Notes: a model not told the origin generated them from the letters alone. 64,000 nt of DNA from Cyanobium sp. NS01 (GCF_014280235.1 NZ_CP047940.1:2294001-2358000); one strand, 5' to 3'. Shown: positions 35,884 through 46,141, numbered from the stretch's first letter. Numbers and translations are program-made.

Positions 35884-36375
35884 ATGACCGTGACCCCCGT
35901 GGCCGACCCCTGTGTCGGCAATCTGGCCACTCCCGTCAACAGCAGCTATTTCAGCAAGGCGTTCCTGAATGCCCTGCCGGCCTATCGCCCCTCCCTGTCG
36001 CCCAACCGGCGCGGCCTGGAAGTGGGCATGGCCCATGGCTTCCTGCTGTACGGACCCTTCGCGTTCACGGGCCCCCTGCGGCTCACCGAGTACGCCAGCA
36101 CCAGTGGTCTGCTGGCTGCGATCGGTCTGGTGTCGATCCTCACGGTCTGCCTGTCGATCTACGGCACAGCGGGCACAGGCCCCAACGTGCAGCCTGCGGA
36201 CGCCACTGTGGACAATCCGCCTGCAGACCTGTTCACCAAGTCCGGCTGGGCTGAGTTCGCCAGCGGCTTCTGGCTGGGCGGTTGCGGTGGTGCGGCCTTC
36301 GCCTGGTTCCTGGCGACCACCGCCATGGTTTCCCCTCTGGGGAGCATTGCCGGTGGCGTCTGGAGCATGGGCTGA
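35884..36375 (+). CDS. psaL: Photosystem I subunit XI (PsaL)
   Basis: 163 residues from the ATG at 35884. Conserved parts are [40 protein letters not shown] (split over residues 12-50), [15 protein letters not shown], and two or three hydrophobic helices ending in [20 protein letters not shown]. PsaL connects PSI monomers into trimers and binds chlorophyll. A terminator follows 60 bp after the stop. Confidence 0.96.
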   Translation: MTVTPVADPCVGNLATPVNSSYFSKAFLNALPAYRPSLSPNRRGLEVGMAHGFLLYGPFAFTGPLRLTEYASTSGLLAAIGLVSILTVCLSIYGTAGTGPNVQPADATVDNPPADLFTKSGWAEFASGFWLGGCGGAAFAWFLATTAMVSPLGSIAGGVWSMG

Positions 36376-36436
36376 CCTCCAGCAGCTCTGCTGGCAGCCT
36401 TGCCGACCATCGCTGCTGCAGCAAGGTCCATCCAAG

Positions 36437-36458
36437 CCCCGCCGTTGGCGGGGTTTTT
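36437..36458 (+). terminator. Rho-independent terminator after psaL
   Basis: CCCCGCC (36437-36443), loop GTT, GGCGGGG (36447-36453) and then TTTTTG. It ends the psaI-psaL transcript just before the lipoprotein gene. Confidence 0.88.
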
Positions 36459-36473
36459 GTTTGGCGGGTGAGG

Positions 36474-36908
36474 ATGGAGAAGCAGTCGCTGGAGAGCTCC
36501 ATGGGCACGCAGGTTTCCCGCCCAAAGCGCACGCTGGCCTGCCCACGCCGCGGGTTGGCTCAGCAGGGCGTCTGGCCTGCAGGCCTGGCCCTGGCAGCCA
36601 GCGCCCTGCTGCTGCTTGGCGGCTGTCAGCCGCAGAACGCGCCCGAGCCGGAGCCACCCGCTGCCCCGGCGCTGCCACCGACCAGCGGCAGCGGCAGCCA
36701 AAGCAGCAGCGCCACTCCCAACAGCACCGAAGCGCCCACAGGCTCGGCGGCCGCGGACCTGCAGGAAAAGGGCAGAAGCAGTGGCCTGGTGCAGGGCCAC
36801 GCCGCCACGGTGGCCTGCCTGAGGGGCGAGCGTGCCCAGACCGATGGCAATGAACTCCGCTGCGAAGACTGGGCGTACGTGCGCCAGAACTACGCCAGCG
36901 CCCGCTGA
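36474..36908 (+). CDS. Small lipoprotein of unknown function
   Basis: 144 residues from the ATG at 36474; an ATG at 36501 is another possible start. A basic N-terminus precedes a hydrophobic core and the lipobox LLLLGGC, predicting a lipid-anchored protein. A Pro/Ser/Thr-rich linker of about 45 residues leads to a small conserved-looking C-terminal segment with two cysteines (ATVACLRGERAQTDGNELRCEDW), possibly a disulfide. I do not recognise the family. It is located after the psaL terminator and converges on crcB. Confidence 0.7.
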   Translation: MEKQSLESSMGTQVSRPKRTLACPRRGLAQQGVWPAGLALAASALLLLGGCQPQNAPEPEPPAAPALPPTSGSGSQSSSATPNSTEAPTGSAAADLQEKGRSSGLVQGHAATVACLRGERAQTDGNELRCEDWAYVRQNYASAR

Positions 36909-36928
36909 GGAATGCCGACGCGGCGACC

Positions 36929-37339
36929 TCAGGGCTGGTTGCGGTCCAGGAGTGCTGAGCCCAGCCAGGCGCCGCAGGCCACCAGCAGCAGGCCGCCCAA
37001 CAGATTCCCGGCCACGATGGCTGTCACCCCGAGCCAGTGCCCCAGGGTGAGCTGCTGGGCGATGGAGAGCATCCAGGAAGAAAACGTGGTGAGACTGCCA
37101 CAGAAACCCACACCAGCCCAGAGGTAGAGGCGGGCCCGGCTGGCGGGCTGAACGATCAGCAGGCCGATCAACAGGCAACCGCTCAGATTCGCCAACAGCG
37201 AAGCCTGCAACAGGGCTGCCCCAGGGCCGGCCTGAGCTGCCGCCGCCAGGTCGAGCTGCCAGCGGAGCAGCCCACCCGGCACGGCACCGAGCGTCAACAG
37301 CAGCAACTCCTTGGACTCCCGCTTCAGGGGTTCTCTCAT
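36929..37339 (-). CDS. crcB: CrcB/Fluc fluoride channel subunit (second copy)
   Basis: 136 residues from the ATG at 37339 (MREPLKRESKELLLLTLGAV). Four hydrophobic helices and the CrcB signatures GGLLRWQLD, LANLSGCLLIGLL and GFCGSLTTFSSW (the central FSS/TTFS motif of the fluoride path). Fluc channels are dual-topology or heterodimeric; adjacent paired genes usually encode a heterodimer. The start overlaps the stop of the upstream crcB by 4 bp. Confidence 0.93.
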   Translation of the reverse strand: MREPLKRESKELLLLTLGAVPGGLLRWQLDLAAAAQAGPGAALLQASLLANLSGCLLIGLLIVQPASRARLYLWAGVGFCGSLTTFSSWMLSIAQQLTLGHWLGVTAIVAGNLLGGLLLVACGAWLGSALLDRNQP

Positions 37340-37725
37340 CTCAGGGCACCGATCAGCAGACCGGCCTGCATGGCCAGCAGACCCGCCAGCAGCGAGCCGC
37401 CGGCCAGGGCACAGGCCTCGCCCCAATGGCGGCGCTGCAACACCTGGTGCAGCTCAGCCACGAAGGAGGAAAAGGTGCTGAAACCTCCGAAGAAGCCGGT
37501 GCCCAGCAACAGCATCGTGCTGCGGGCTCCCGGGCCGCCACCCTGCTGCAAGGCAGCCAGCAGACCGAGGGCAAAACAGGCCACCACATTCACCACAAAG
37601 GTGCCCCAGTGCTTGCGGGGCAGCGCCGGCTCCAGGTGGTTGACCACCCTGTAGCGCAGCCAGGCTCCTGGCACCACGCCAAGGGCCACCAACACCGACG
37701 AGGTGGCCGTGGACAGAGAACTCAT
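37336..37725 (-). CDS. crcB: CrcB/Fluc fluoride channel subunit (first copy)
   Basis: 129 residues from the ATG at 37725 (MSSLSTATSSVLVALGVVPG). Signatures are GAWLRYRVVNH, NVVACFALGLLAAL and GFFGGFSTFSSFVAEL. With the overlapping second copy it should form an asymmetric Fluc channel exporting fluoride. It lies just downstream of the psaB terminator on the same strand. No fluoride riboswitch is recognisable in the 100 bp upstream. Confidence 0.93.
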   Translation of the reverse strand: MSSLSTATSSVLVALGVVPGAWLRYRVVNHLEPALPRKHWGTFVVNVVACFALGLLAALQQGGGPGARSTMLLLGTGFFGGFSTFSSFVAELHQVLQRRHWGEACALAGGSLLAGLLAMQAGLLIGALR

Positions 37726-37761
37726 CACGGCGCGAGTGCCAACAGATGGAGCAATGACATG

Positions 37762-37786
37762 AAAAAAACCCCGGCCTGAGCCGGGG
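37762..37786 (-). terminator. Rho-independent terminator after psaB
   Basis: Read on the minus strand, CCCCGGC-TCAG-GCCGGGG is followed by seven T residues. On the plus strand the arms are 37769-37775 and 37780-37786 and the A-run is 37762-37768. It closes the psaA-psaB transcript before crcB. Confidence 0.92.
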
Positions 37787-37828
37787 TTGGATTGGTGGTC
37801 CCTCGAGCGAGGCAAGCGTCAGGCTGCG

Positions 37829-40051
37829 TCAGCCGAACTTGCCAGAGGTGGAGGCGATCAGGAACGCCGCGTAGGTGAGGAAGTAACCCACGGTGAAGTG
37901 GGCCAGACCAACCACACGGGCCTGAACGATGGACAGGGCCACGGGCTTGTCACGCCAGCCCACCAGGTTGGCGAGCGGGGTGCGCTGGTGGGCCCAGACG
38001 ATGGTCTCGATCAGCTCCTGCCAGTAACCACGCCAGGAGATCAGGAACATGAAGCCCGTTGCCCACACAAGGTGGCCGAACAGGAACATCCAGGCCCAGA
38101 CCGCCAGGTTATTGGAACCAGCGGGGTTGTAGCCGTTGATCAGCTGGGAGCTGTTGAGCCACAGGTAATCGCGGAACCAGCCCATCAGATAGGTGCTGGA
38201 TTCGTTGAACTGGGCCACGTTGCCCTGCCAGATGGCGAGGTGCTTCCAGTGCCAGTAGAAGGTGACCCAACCCACAGTGTTCAGGGCCCAGAAGACAGCC
38301 AGATAGAAGGCGTCCCAGGCGCTGATGTCGCAGGTGCCGCCACGGCCGGGGCCGTCGCAGGGGAAGGAATAACCGAAGTCCTTCTTGTCGGGCATCAGCT
38401 TGGAACCCCGGGCATCCAGGGCGCCCTTCACCAGGATCAAGGTGGTGGTGTGGAGACCAAGCGCGATGGCATGGTGCACCAGGAAGTCACCAGGACCGAT
38501 CTGGAGGAACAGGGAGTTGGTGCCGGAGTTGAGGCTGTCCAGCCAACCAGGCAGCCAGACGGCGCCGTAGTTGGGCCAGGCGGTGGACGCAATGCTCTCG
38601 GAATTGGAGAGCAGAATGTCCATGCCGTAGAGGGCCTTACCGGAGGAAGCCTGCACGAACTGGGCGAACACCGGCTCAATCAGGATCTGCTTCTCGGGAG
38701 TGCCGAAGGCCACGACCACGTCGTTGTGGACGTAGAGACCCAGGGTGTGGAAACCGAGGAACAGAGAGACCCAGCTCAGGTGGCTGATGATCGCTTCCTT
38801 GTGCTCCAACATCCGAGCAAGAACGTTGTTCCTGTTGGCCTCGGGGTCGTAGTCACGGATGAAGAAGATCGCACCGTGAGCGAAGGCACCGCACATCAGG
38901 AAGATGGCGATGTACTGGTGGTGGGTGTAAAGAGCAGCCTGCGTTGTGTAGTCCTTGGCGATGAACGCGTAGGACGGCAGGGCATACATGTGCTGAGCCA
39001 CCAGGCTCGTCACCACACCGAGGCTGGCCAGGGCCAGACCCAGCTGGAAGTGGAGCGAGTTGTTGATGGTGTCGTACAGACCCTTGTGGCCAGCGCCGAG
39101 GTCACCAGGGGTGCCCTTGGGTGGGTTGTGAGCCTCAAGGATCTCCCTGATCGAGTGACCGATACCGAAGTTCGTCCGGTACATGTGGCCAGCGATCACA
39201 AAAATACAGCCAATCGCCAGGTGGTGATGGGCAATATCCGTAAGCCAGAGAGCCTCGCTCTGGGGGTGGAAACCACCCAGGAAGGTGAGGATCGCGGTGC
39301 CCGCGCCTTCAGCGGTGCCGAACACCTGGTAAGCGGTGTCGGGGTTCTGGGCGTAAACGCCCCAGTTACCAGTGAAGAAGGGACCCAGACCTGCCGGGTG
39401 AGGCGACACGGAGAGGAAGTTGTCCCAACCGACGTGCTGACCACGGGATTCAGGAATGGCCACGTGAACCAGGTGTCCGGTCCAGGCGATCGAACTGAAG
39501 CCGAACAGCACAGCCAGGTGGTGGTTGAGCCGGGATTCAGCGTTCTTGAACCAGGCCAGGGAAGGCCTGAACTTGGGTTGAAGGTGAAGCCAGCCGGCGA
39601 ACAGAGCCCAGGCCGAGAGGATCATCATGAAGATGGCCCCTTGATAGAGCTCGGCGTTGGAGCGCATCCCGATCGTGTACCACCAGTGGTACAGACCGGA
39701 ATAGGCGATGTTCACCGGAGAAGAAGCGCCCGCCTGGGTGAAGGCAGCGATGGCGCCTTCACCGAAGTGGGGATCCCAGATCGCGTGAGCGATGGGACGG
39801 ACATGCAGAGGATCGGTGACCCACTGCTCAAAGTTGCCCTGCCAGGCGATATGGAACAGGTTGCCCGAAACCCAGAGGCCGATGATGGCCAGGTGACCGA
39901 AGTGGGTGGAGAACAGCTTTTGGTAAAGCCGCTCCTCGGTCATGCCGTCGTGGCTCTCGAAGTCGTGAGCCGTGGCAATGCCGTACCAAATACGGCGGGT
40001 TGTCGGGTCCTGTGCCAGACCCTGGCTGAACGAAGGAAATTTCGTTGCCAT
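37829..40051 (-). CDS. psaB: Photosystem I P700 apoprotein A2
   Basis: 740 residues, [20 protein letters not shown], eleven transmembrane helices. The FX-cluster loop has [21 protein letters not shown] with the two ligand cysteines, and the P700 helix near the C-terminus is in [18 protein letters not shown]. The length is standard. PsaB pairs with PsaA to bind P700, A0, A1 and FX. It starts 19 bp after the psaA stop and ends at a strong terminator. Confidence 0.99.
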   Translation of the reverse strand: MATKFPSFSQGLAQDPTTRRIWYGIATAHDFESHDGMTEERLYQKLFSTHFGHLAIIGLWVSGNLFHIAWQGNFEQWVTDPLHVRPIAHAIWDPHFGEGAIAAFTQAGASSPVNIAYSGLYHWWYTIGMRSNAELYQGAIFMMILSAWALFAGWLHLQPKFRPSLAWFKNAESRLNHHLAVLFGFSSIAWTGHLVHVAIPESRGQHVGWDNFLSVSPHPAGLGPFFTGNWGVYAQNPDTAYQVFGTAEGAGTAILTFLGGFHPQSEALWLTDIAHHHLAIGCIFVIAGHMYRTNFGIGHSIREILEAHNPPKGTPGDLGAGHKGLYDTINNSLHFQLGLALASLGVVTSLVAQHMYALPSYAFIAKDYTTQAALYTHHQYIAIFLMCGAFAHGAIFFIRDYDPEANRNNVLARMLEHKEAIISHLSWVSLFLGFHTLGLYVHNDVVVAFGTPEKQILIEPVFAQFVQASSGKALYGMDILLSNSESIASTAWPNYGAVWLPGWLDSLNSGTNSLFLQIGPGDFLVHHAIALGLHTTTLILVKGALDARGSKLMPDKKDFGYSFPCDGPGRGGTCDISAWDAFYLAVFWALNTVGWVTFYWHWKHLAIWQGNVAQFNESSTYLMGWFRDYLWLNSSQLINGYNPAGSNNLAVWAWMFLFGHLVWATGFMFLISWRGYWQELIETIVWAHQRTPLANLVGWRDKPVALSIVQARVVGLAHFTVGYFLTYAAFLIASTSGKFG

Positions 40052-40053
40052 TG

Positions 40054-40073
40054 GGAAAGGTCAGGAAAGGTCA
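40054..40073. repeat. Direct 10-bp repeat in the psaA-psaB junction
   Basis: GGAAAGGTCA occurs twice in tandem, filling the 19-bp spacer and reaching into the psaA stop codon. It occupies the place where the psaB ribosome-binding site would be; on the minus strand no purine-rich Shine-Dalgarno sequence is present. Confidence 0.7.
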
Positions 40074-42374
40074 GCCGACCGCAATCATGCGGGCCAGGAA
40101 GAAGGACCAAGTGGTCGCGATGCCGCCCAGCAGGTAATGGGCGACACCCACGGCACGGCCCTGGGTGATGGAAAGGGCGCGGGGCTGAATGGCCGGCGCC
40201 ACCTTCAGCTTGTTATGAGCCCAGACGATGGACTCAATCAGCTCTTGCCAGTAGCCGCGGCCACTGAACAGGAACATGAGGCTGAAGGCCCAGATGAAGT
40301 GGGCACCCAGGAACATCAGGCCGTAGGCACTGGAGCTCGAGCCATAGCTGTTGATCACCTGTGCGGCCTGGGCCCACAGGAAGTCACGCAGCCAACCATT
40401 GATGGTGATGGCGCTCTGGGCAAAATTGCCGTTGGTGATGTGCTGGACGCTGCCGTCAGCATTGACGGTGCCCCACACGTCGCTCTGCATCTTCCAGGAG
40501 AAGTGGAAGATCACGATTGACAGGGAGTTGTACATCCAGAACAGGCCGAGGAACACGTGGTCCCAAGCCGACACCTGGCAGGTACCGCCACGACCGGGGC
40601 CGTCGCAGGGGAAGCGGAAACCGAGGTTCGCCTTGTCGGGAACGAGGCGGGAGCTGCGGCTGTAGAGCACACCCTTCAGCAGGATCAGCACGGTGACGTG
40701 GATCGTGAAGGCGTGGATGTGGTGGACCATGAAGTCCGCCGTGCCCAGGGGGATCGGAGCAGCGGCGACCTTGCCACCCACCGCCACCACGGCGCCATTG
40801 AACACTTCACTCACGCCGGCGAGGGCGTTGGGAGCGGTGCTGCCGGCTGCAGCGGCGTGCAGACCCTGGATCCACTGCGCGAAGATGGGCTTCAGAGCAA
40901 TGGCGGAGTCGCTGAACATGTCCTGGGGACGGCCCAGGGCACGCATGGTGTCGTTGTGGATGTAGAGGCCGAAGCTGTGGAAGCCGAGCCAGATGCACAC
41001 CCAGTTCAGGTGGCTGATCAGGGCATCGCGGGCCTTGAGGACGCGATCCAGCACGTTATCGATGTGCTTGGCGGGGTCGTAGTCACGCACCATGGCAATG
41101 GCAGCGTGGGCACCGGCACCAACGATCAGGAAGCCTCCAATCCACATGTGGTGGGTGAAGAGTGAAAGCTGAGTGGCGTAATCAATCCCGATGTAGGGAT
41201 AGGGAGGCATCGCATACATGTGATGCGCCACGATGATGGTCAGCGAGCCGAACAAGGCCAGGTTCACGCCGAGCTGGGCATGCCAGCTGGTGGTCATGAA
41301 CTCGAACAGACCATCGTGGCCCTTGGGAGCCGGGAACAGCAGGGGGTCGCCCTTCTGACCTTCCAGGATTTCCTTGATGCTGTGGCCGATGCCCCAGTTG
41401 GTGCGGTACATGTGGCCCGCCACAATGAACAGCACGGCGATCGCCAGATGGTGATGCGCAATGTCTGTCATCCAGAGGCTGCCCGTCACAGGATTCAAAC
41501 CACCCTTGAAGGTGAGGAAATCGCTGTAGGCCGCCCAGTTACCGGTGAAGAAGGCGGAGATGCCAGCACCGAATCCGGGGTAGAGCTGCGAGATAACATC
41601 CTGGTTGATGAACTCGTGGGGCAGCGGGATGTCGGCATAGGAGGCGATGGTCTTGCCATTGATCGCCAGCGGCTGGCCGGCATCAATGGCATCCATCAGA
41701 GCCGTGGTGGGCAGGGACACGTGCAGGAGGTGCCCTGTCCAGGACAGGGAGCCCAGGCCAAGCAGTCCAGCCAGATGGTGGTTGAGCATCGACTCAACGT
41801 TCTGGAACCACTCGAGCTTGGGGGCTGCTTTGTGGTAGTGGAAGACGCCCGCGTTGAGCATCAGGCCGGCCATCACCAGAGCGCCGATTGCCGTGCAGAG
41901 CAATTGGAACTCATTGGTGAAGCCCCAGGCCCTCCACACGTGGAAGAGTCCGGAGGTGATCTGAATGCCGTGGAAGCCGGCACCCACATCACCATTGAGA
42001 ATTTCCTGGCCAAAAATGGGCCAGACCACCTGGGCTGAAGGCTTGACGTGCAGAGGGTCAGCCAGCCAGCCGGTGTAGTTGGAGAAGCGGGCTCCGTGGA
42101 AGAAGGCGCCGCTCAACCAGATGAAAATGACGGCCAGATGGCCGAAGTGAGCAGAGAAGATCTTGCGAGAGACCTCTTCGAGGTCGCTCGTGTGGCTGTC
42201 GAAATCGTGAGCGTTGGCGTGGAGGTTCCAAACCCAGGTGGTGGTTTTGGGACCTTTGGCCAAGGTTCTGTCGAAGTGTCCGGGCTTTTCAAAAAGCTCG
42301 AACGTGGCCGGAACGGGGTTCCGGTCGACCATGGCCTTGGCCTTTTCCCCACGCTCTGGTGGGCTGATGGTCAT
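40071..42374 (-). CDS. psaA: Photosystem I P700 apoprotein A1
   Basis: 767 residues from the ATG at 42374 ([20 protein letters not shown]). The frame is open upstream, but that part is not PsaA-like. The FX loop is [21 protein letters not shown]. Helices and histidines ([33 protein letters not shown] split at the N-side) follow the family. It is cotranscribed with psaB. A leader of roughly 200 nt, rich in inverted repeats, precedes it. Confidence 0.99.
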   Translation of the reverse strand: MTISPPERGEKAKAMVDRNPVPATFELFEKPGHFDRTLAKGPKTTTWVWNLHANAHDFDSHTSDLEEVSRKIFSAHFGHLAVIFIWLSGAFFHGARFSNYTGWLADPLHVKPSAQVVWPIFGQEILNGDVGAGFHGIQITSGLFHVWRAWGFTNEFQLLCTAIGALVMAGLMLNAGVFHYHKAAPKLEWFQNVESMLNHHLAGLLGLGSLSWTGHLLHVSLPTTALMDAIDAGQPLAINGKTIASYADIPLPHEFINQDVISQLYPGFGAGISAFFTGNWAAYSDFLTFKGGLNPVTGSLWMTDIAHHHLAIAVLFIVAGHMYRTNWGIGHSIKEILEGQKGDPLLFPAPKGHDGLFEFMTTSWHAQLGVNLALFGSLTIIVAHHMYAMPPYPYIGIDYATQLSLFTHHMWIGGFLIVGAGAHAAIAMVRDYDPAKHIDNVLDRVLKARDALISHLNWVCIWLGFHSFGLYIHNDTMRALGRPQDMFSDSAIALKPIFAQWIQGLHAAAAGSTAPNALAGVSEVFNGAVVAVGGKVAAAPIPLGTADFMVHHIHAFTIHVTVLILLKGVLYSRSSRLVPDKANLGFRFPCDGPGRGGTCQVSAWDHVFLGLFWMYNSLSIVIFHFSWKMQSDVWGTVNADGSVQHITNGNFAQSAITINGWLRDFLWAQAAQVINSYGSSSSAYGLMFLGAHFIWAFSLMFLFSGRGYWQELIESIVWAHNKLKVAPAIQPRALSITQGRAVGVAHYLLGGIATTWSFFLARMIAVG

Positions 42375-42590
42375 CGAGACGTTCCTCGAGGGACGGGGTC
42401 GAGGTGGTGATCCACCCCTGGAAGCCATCGCATCCGCGCGAGGCGGAGACGGATGACTGATGGGCCCCATGAACGGACCTGCCGGAGCCGGGCCTGTCAT
42501 GGGCTCCAGCCGGCAGGGGCCTCGCGAAGTGGCGAGATCCGTTGCCATGGCTGGGGCTTTGGGCCCCAGGTAGGGGACCGCTGGCGGCAC
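42375..42590 (-). promoter_or_regulatory. Structured psaA leader and candidate promoter
   Basis: No gene is seen between psaA (42374) and the divergent lipoprotein (42789). On the psaA strand a -10-like TATAGT maps to 42589-42594, implying a leader of about 200 nt. Exact inverted repeats in it are CTGGGGC/GCCCCAG (42551-42557, 42563-42569), CCTGCCGG/CCGGCAGG (42478-42485, 42510-42517), CCCATGA/TCATGGG (42466-42472, 42497-42503) and GGTGG/CCACC around 42410. The second and third cross, so they are alternatives or a pseudoknot. GTTACAAA at 42625-42632, upstream of the -10, resembles half of an RpaB (HLR1) site. A regulated leader is inferred. Confidence 0.45.
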
Positions 42591-42788
42591 TATAAGGGTC
42601 AAATCCATGCCCCTTGGGCGCCCAGTTACAAAGGTTCAATCCGGCGCCTTCCCAGGCCAGCACTGGGGTCTGCTGGGCAGTTAGAGATACGCCATTCCAA
42701 TACTTTCCATCTGCTTTGTTACATCGTCAGCCTGGAAAGAAGTCTGTCGGTGACACAGGCGGGTCTCCATCGCCTGCCTGCCAGCAGA

Positions 42789-44213
42789 ATGCAGGCAAGC
42801 TTGCGGGGACCAGACAGGGTGAGGGCGCAGCTGAGCGCAGAGGCGCAGCCCAGACCAGCCGCAAGGGGTCTGGCCAGGATCAGGCAGCGGTTGGGTCCGT
42901 TGACGGCTGCTCTGCTGCTGGTTGTCCTGCTGACCACAGCCTGTGGCAGCCGTGCCCTGCGGGCCGGCCCGAACCAGACGGATCCCGCTGGGCCGATCAG
43001 CCCGGTGGCCCCCGCGGGACGGCTGCAGGAGGTGCCGCCTCCGGGGGCCGTGGCCCAGTTGCAGAAGGCCCTGGCGAGTCACCACCCCGGGGTGAGGATT
43101 CAGGCCCCTGCCGACAACAGCCTGCTGAAGGCCGGGCCCTGGACCCTTGAGCTGGCCGTTCGCGACTGGCCCCTGGCCGATGCGGGCGAGCTGGGGCTGG
43201 GTGCCCATCTGGTGGTGCAGATCGACGACCAGGCTCCGATCCGGCTCAGCCAGGGTCCAGCCCCAGGGGCCACCAGCCTGCGGCTCGAGCTGCCGGAGCT
43301 GGGCGCCGGCAGCCACCGTGTGAGTGCCTATGCCGCCCGGCCCTGGGGCGAGGCCGTGAAGGATCCCGGCGCCTTCGACCAGATCCGGCTGGCCCGCGTC
43401 AACACCAACCCCCTGAGCCAGCCGGCCCCAGGCAGCCCCCAGCTGATTCCCTCGGCCAGCCTGGAGGGCGCCCGGCACCAACCGGTGCTGGTGGACTGGC
43501 TGCTGCGGGATGCCCCGCTGCAGGGGCTGCGGCCGGGCGATGGCAGCTGGCGGCTGCGCATCACAGTGAATGGTGACAGCTTTCTGGTGGACGACAGCAC
43601 CCCCCTCTGGCTCAGGGGCTGGCGCACTGGCTCCAACGCTGTGTTGCTGGAGCTGGTGGATGGCCAGGGGGCGCCCCTGAATCCACCCTTCAACAGCCTC
43701 GTGCGCGAGGTGTGGATCGACCCGCTGGCTCCAGCCGCCGCCTGGGAAGCTCCATCCCTGAGCGCCCAGCAACTGGCCCAGCTCCTGGGGGAGCAGCCCG
43801 TTGAGCCAGCCTCCGGCAACGCTGAGGAGAGCGGCGACCAGCAGAGGGGCGAACCCGAAGGCGACGACGCGGGCCTGACGGCGATGCCTGGGTCTGAGCC
43901 CACGCCCGCTCAGCAGAACCCCGCCGAACCGGCCCTCCCGGATGACACTGAGACCGCTGGCCAGCCTGAGCGAGCCAGCCACTCAGAACAGAGCAGGCAG
44001 CCAGAGCAGAGCGAGCAGCCCGAACCGGATGCCCAGCCAGCGGCGCAGCAAGAGCCGCAGCCGGCAGCAGTGGAGCCTGAGCTGGGCAGCGCTCCGATGG
44101 ACAGCAGGCCGACCGGTGCGTCCAGCCGCCAGGCGAGCCAGGCCGACGCCAGCCAGGCCACACCTGAGAGGCAGGGGCCCCTGGCCGGGTTGCGCCAACG
44201 GTGGGCCCCGTGA
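42789..44213 (+). CDS. Predicted lipoprotein with polar low-complexity tail
   Basis: 474 residues from an ATG at 42789; a GTG at 42750 is in frame. After a basic N-terminus, the span LTAALLLVVLLTTACGS gives a lipobox (TTAC). Residues 60-320 form a beta-rich globular part without a recognised domain (DNSLLKAGPWTLELAVRDWPLADAG; LELPELGAGSHRVSAYAARPWGEAVK), perhaps Ig-like. The last 140 residues are Gln/Pro/Glu/Ser repeats (SRQPEQSEQPEPDAQP). It is divergent from psaA and its stop overlaps the next start (GTGA), so it is translationally coupled to the CbiG-CobJ gene. Confidence 0.75.
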   Translation: MQASLRGPDRVRAQLSAEAQPRPAARGLARIRQRLGPLTAALLLVVLLTTACGSRALRAGPNQTDPAGPISPVAPAGRLQEVPPPGAVAQLQKALASHHPGVRIQAPADNSLLKAGPWTLELAVRDWPLADAGELGLGAHLVVQIDDQAPIRLSQGPAPGATSLRLELPELGAGSHRVSAYAARPWGEAVKDPGAFDQIRLARVNTNPLSQPAPGSPQLIPSASLEGARHQPVLVDWLLRDAPLQGLRPGDGSWRLRITVNGDSFLVDDSTPLWLRGWRTGSNAVLLELVDGQGAPLNPPFNSLVREVWIDPLAPAAAWEAPSLSAQQLAQLLGEQPVEPASGNAEESGDQQRGEPEGDDAGLTAMPGSEPTPAQQNPAEPALPDDTETAGQPERASHSEQSRQPEQSEQPEPDAQPAAQQEPQPAAVEPELGSAPMDSRPTGASSRQASQADASQATPERQGPLAGLRQRWAP

Positions 44214-46060
44214 GCACACCAGGCAGGGACCCGTTGATCGCGGCTCCACCGGTGGTCGTTGCAGCCCCTGAAGGGGTCTGGGGGCTGAGCTTCAGCCAGG
44301 ACGGGGATGGGCTGCTGGATCAGCTGCTGGCGGCGGGCCTGATTGCCCATCGCGTGGGCAGCAGCGACGCCGGCGGCCCGCGGGCCTGCCTGCAGCAGCA
44401 GTGGCCGCAGGCCCGCGGCTTTGTGGTGGTGGGGGCCTGTGGCCTGGTGTTGCGGCTGGTAGCGCCCCTGCTGGTGGACAAACAGCACGATCCCGCCGTG
44501 GTGGTGCTCGATCCGCGGGGCCAGTTCGCCATTCCCCTGCTGGGAGCCCACGCAGCCGGAGCCGAAGCCCTGGCCGAGCGGGTCGCCGCCCTGCTCGGAG
44601 GCCAGGTGGTGCGCACGGGCAGCAGCAGCGGCACGGGAAGCCTGGCCCTGGACCAGTTCGGGACGCGATGGGGCTGGCGGCGCGGCCCGGGGGGGGATTG
44701 GAGCGCGCTGATGCAACAAGCGGCCAGGGATTCTGGCCAGCTGGTGCTGCAGCAGAAGCAGGGCAGTCGCTGCTGGCTGGAGCTCGAGGCCAGCCGCAGG
44801 CTGCCGCCCGTTCAAGCCTTGGCCCCCAGCGACGCTGATCCGGCGACCCAGCTGCTGATCACCGTGCAGCGCGGCCCAGGCTGTCGCTGGCATCCACCGG
44901 GGCTGTGGCTCGGGATCGGCTGCGAACGCCACACCAGCCTGGCCCTGCTGGAGCGACTGGTGAACCAGCAGCTGCAGGGCCTCAACCTGGCGGAGGAGGC
45001 CATCGCCGGGCTGGCCAGCATCGACCGCAAGGCCGATGAACCGGCCCTTCTGGAGCTGGCCCGCCAACGCCACTGGCCGCTGCGCTGGCTGTCTGCCGCG
45101 GCCCTGAGCGCCGTAGCGGTGCCCACCCCATCGGCAGTGGTGGCCGCTGAGATGGGCACCGCCAGCGTGGCCGAAGCCGCTGCCCTGCTGGCCGCGGGGC
45201 CCGGCGCCCAGCTGCTGCAGGCCAAAGTGATCGAACGGGCCAACCCGGGGGAACAGGGTGCCGCCACCCTGGCCATTGCCCTGGCCAAGGAGCAGTGGGC
45301 TCCCCAGCGAGGCCAGCTGCACCTGGTGGGCAGCGGTCCGGGGCGGCTGGATCTGCTCACCCCGGATGGGCGCCGTGCCCTGGCCGAGGCCAGCGTGTGG
45401 GTGGGCTACGGGCTCTACCTCGATCTGCTTGAACCGCTGCGCCGGCCCGATCAGCTGCGCCTCGATGGCCGCCTCACGGAGGAGCGCCAGCGCTGCCGCC
45501 TGGCCCTGGACCTGGCCAACCAGGGGGTGAGCGTGGCCCTGGTGTCCTCGGGCGACAGCGGCATCTATGCCATGGCCGGCCTGGCCCTGGAGCTGTGGCT
45601 GGCCCAACCGGACGACGCCCGCCCGTCGTTCACGGTGCACCCTGGAATCTCGGCACTCCAGCTGGCGGCGGCCCGGGCGGGAGCCCCCTTGATGCACGAT
45701 TTCTGCACCGTGAGCCTCAGCGACCGGCTCACCCCATGGCCGGTGATTGAACAGCGCCTGCGGAGCGCGGCCGCAGGGGATTTCGTGGTGGCGCTCTACA
45801 ACCCCCGCTCCCGGGACCGCGACTGGCAGCTGGGGCAGGCCAGGGCGATCCTGCTGGCCGCCAGGCCCGCCAGCACCCCGGTGGTGATCGCCCGGCAGCT
45901 GGGGCGTGTGGATGAGCAGGTGAGCCTGCACAGCCTCGGCGAGCTGCCGATCGAGACTGTGGACATGCTGACCCTGGTGCTGGTGGGGAACAGCACCAGC
46001 TACTGCCGTGATGGCCGCATGGTGACCCCCAGGGGCTACCCGGGCGCCGAGCTGAGCTGA
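44210..46060 (+). CDS. cobJ: CbiG-CobJ fusion: cobalt-precorrin-5A hydrolase / precorrin-3B C17-methyltransferase
   Basis: 616 residues from the GTG at 44210, which overlaps the previous stop by 4 bp. The first 360 residues are CbiG-like: [21 protein letters not shown] (N-domain) and [24 protein letters not shown] (C-domain). From about 365 comes a tetrapyrrole methylase: [78 protein letters not shown] and [16 protein letters not shown]. It catalyses ring contraction and C17 methylation in corrin (pseudocobalamin) synthesis. The fusion is usual in cyanobacteria. Confidence 0.92.
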   Translation: MSTPGRDPLIAAPPVVVAAPEGVWGLSFSQDGDGLLDQLLAAGLIAHRVGSSDAGGPRACLQQQWPQARGFVVVGACGLVLRLVAPLLVDKQHDPAVVVLDPRGQFAIPLLGAHAAGAEALAERVAALLGGQVVRTGSSSGTGSLALDQFGTRWGWRRGPGGDWSALMQQAARDSGQLVLQQKQGSRCWLELEASRRLPPVQALAPSDADPATQLLITVQRGPGCRWHPPGLWLGIGCERHTSLALLERLVNQQLQGLNLAEEAIAGLASIDRKADEPALLELARQRHWPLRWLSAAALSAVAVPTPSAVVAAEMGTASVAEAAALLAAGPGAQLLQAKVIERANPGEQGAATLAIALAKEQWAPQRGQLHLVGSGPGRLDLLTPDGRRALAEASVWVGYGLYLDLLEPLRRPDQLRLDGRLTEERQRCRLALDLANQGVSVALVSSGDSGIYAMAGLALELWLAQPDDARPSFTVHPGISALQLAAARAGAPLMHDFCTVSLSDRLTPWPVIEQRLRSAAAGDFVVALYNPRSRDRDWQLGQARAILLAARPASTPVVIARQLGRVDEQVSLHSLGELPIETVDMLTLVLVGNSTSYCRDGRMVTPRGYPGAELS

Positions 46061-46067
46061 GCCAAAG

Positions 46068-46141
46068 TCGGGATGACAGGATTCGAACCTGCGGCCCCTT
46101 CGTCCCGAACGAAGTGCGCTACCAAGCTGCGCTACATCCCG
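46068..46141 (-). tRNA. tRNA-Pro (CGG anticodon)
   Basis: On the minus strand CGGGATG pairs with CATCCCG, the D-arm is GCGCAGCTTGGTAGCGC, the anticodon stem CTTCG/CGAAG holds loop TTCGGGA (anticodon CGG), the T-arm is GCAGGTTCGAATCCTGT, and the discriminator is A. CCA is not encoded. CCG is a frequent proline codon in this GC-rich genome. Confidence 0.95.

Noticed and set aside
37726-37828. Fluoride riboswitch ahead of crcB
   Set aside because: The region is occupied by the psaB terminator and lacks the conserved pseudoknot sequence of the crcB motif.
37787-40168. 793-codon open frame on the plus strand opposite psaB
   Set aside because: It mirrors psaB codon by codon and ends in psaA; no recognisable fold, and PsaB is unmistakable on the other strand.
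42375-42608. In-frame 78-codon N-terminal extension of PsaA
   Set aside because: PsaA begins at [13 protein letters not shown]; the extension is Pro-rich, not membrane-like, and overlaps the probable leader and promoter.
43900-44200. Repeat array resembling CRISPR in the lipoprotein tail
   Set aside because: The repetition is codon-level Gln/Pro/Glu/Ser low complexity in an open reading frame, with no constant repeat and spacer lengths. No CRISPR array or cas gene is seen anywhere in the window.
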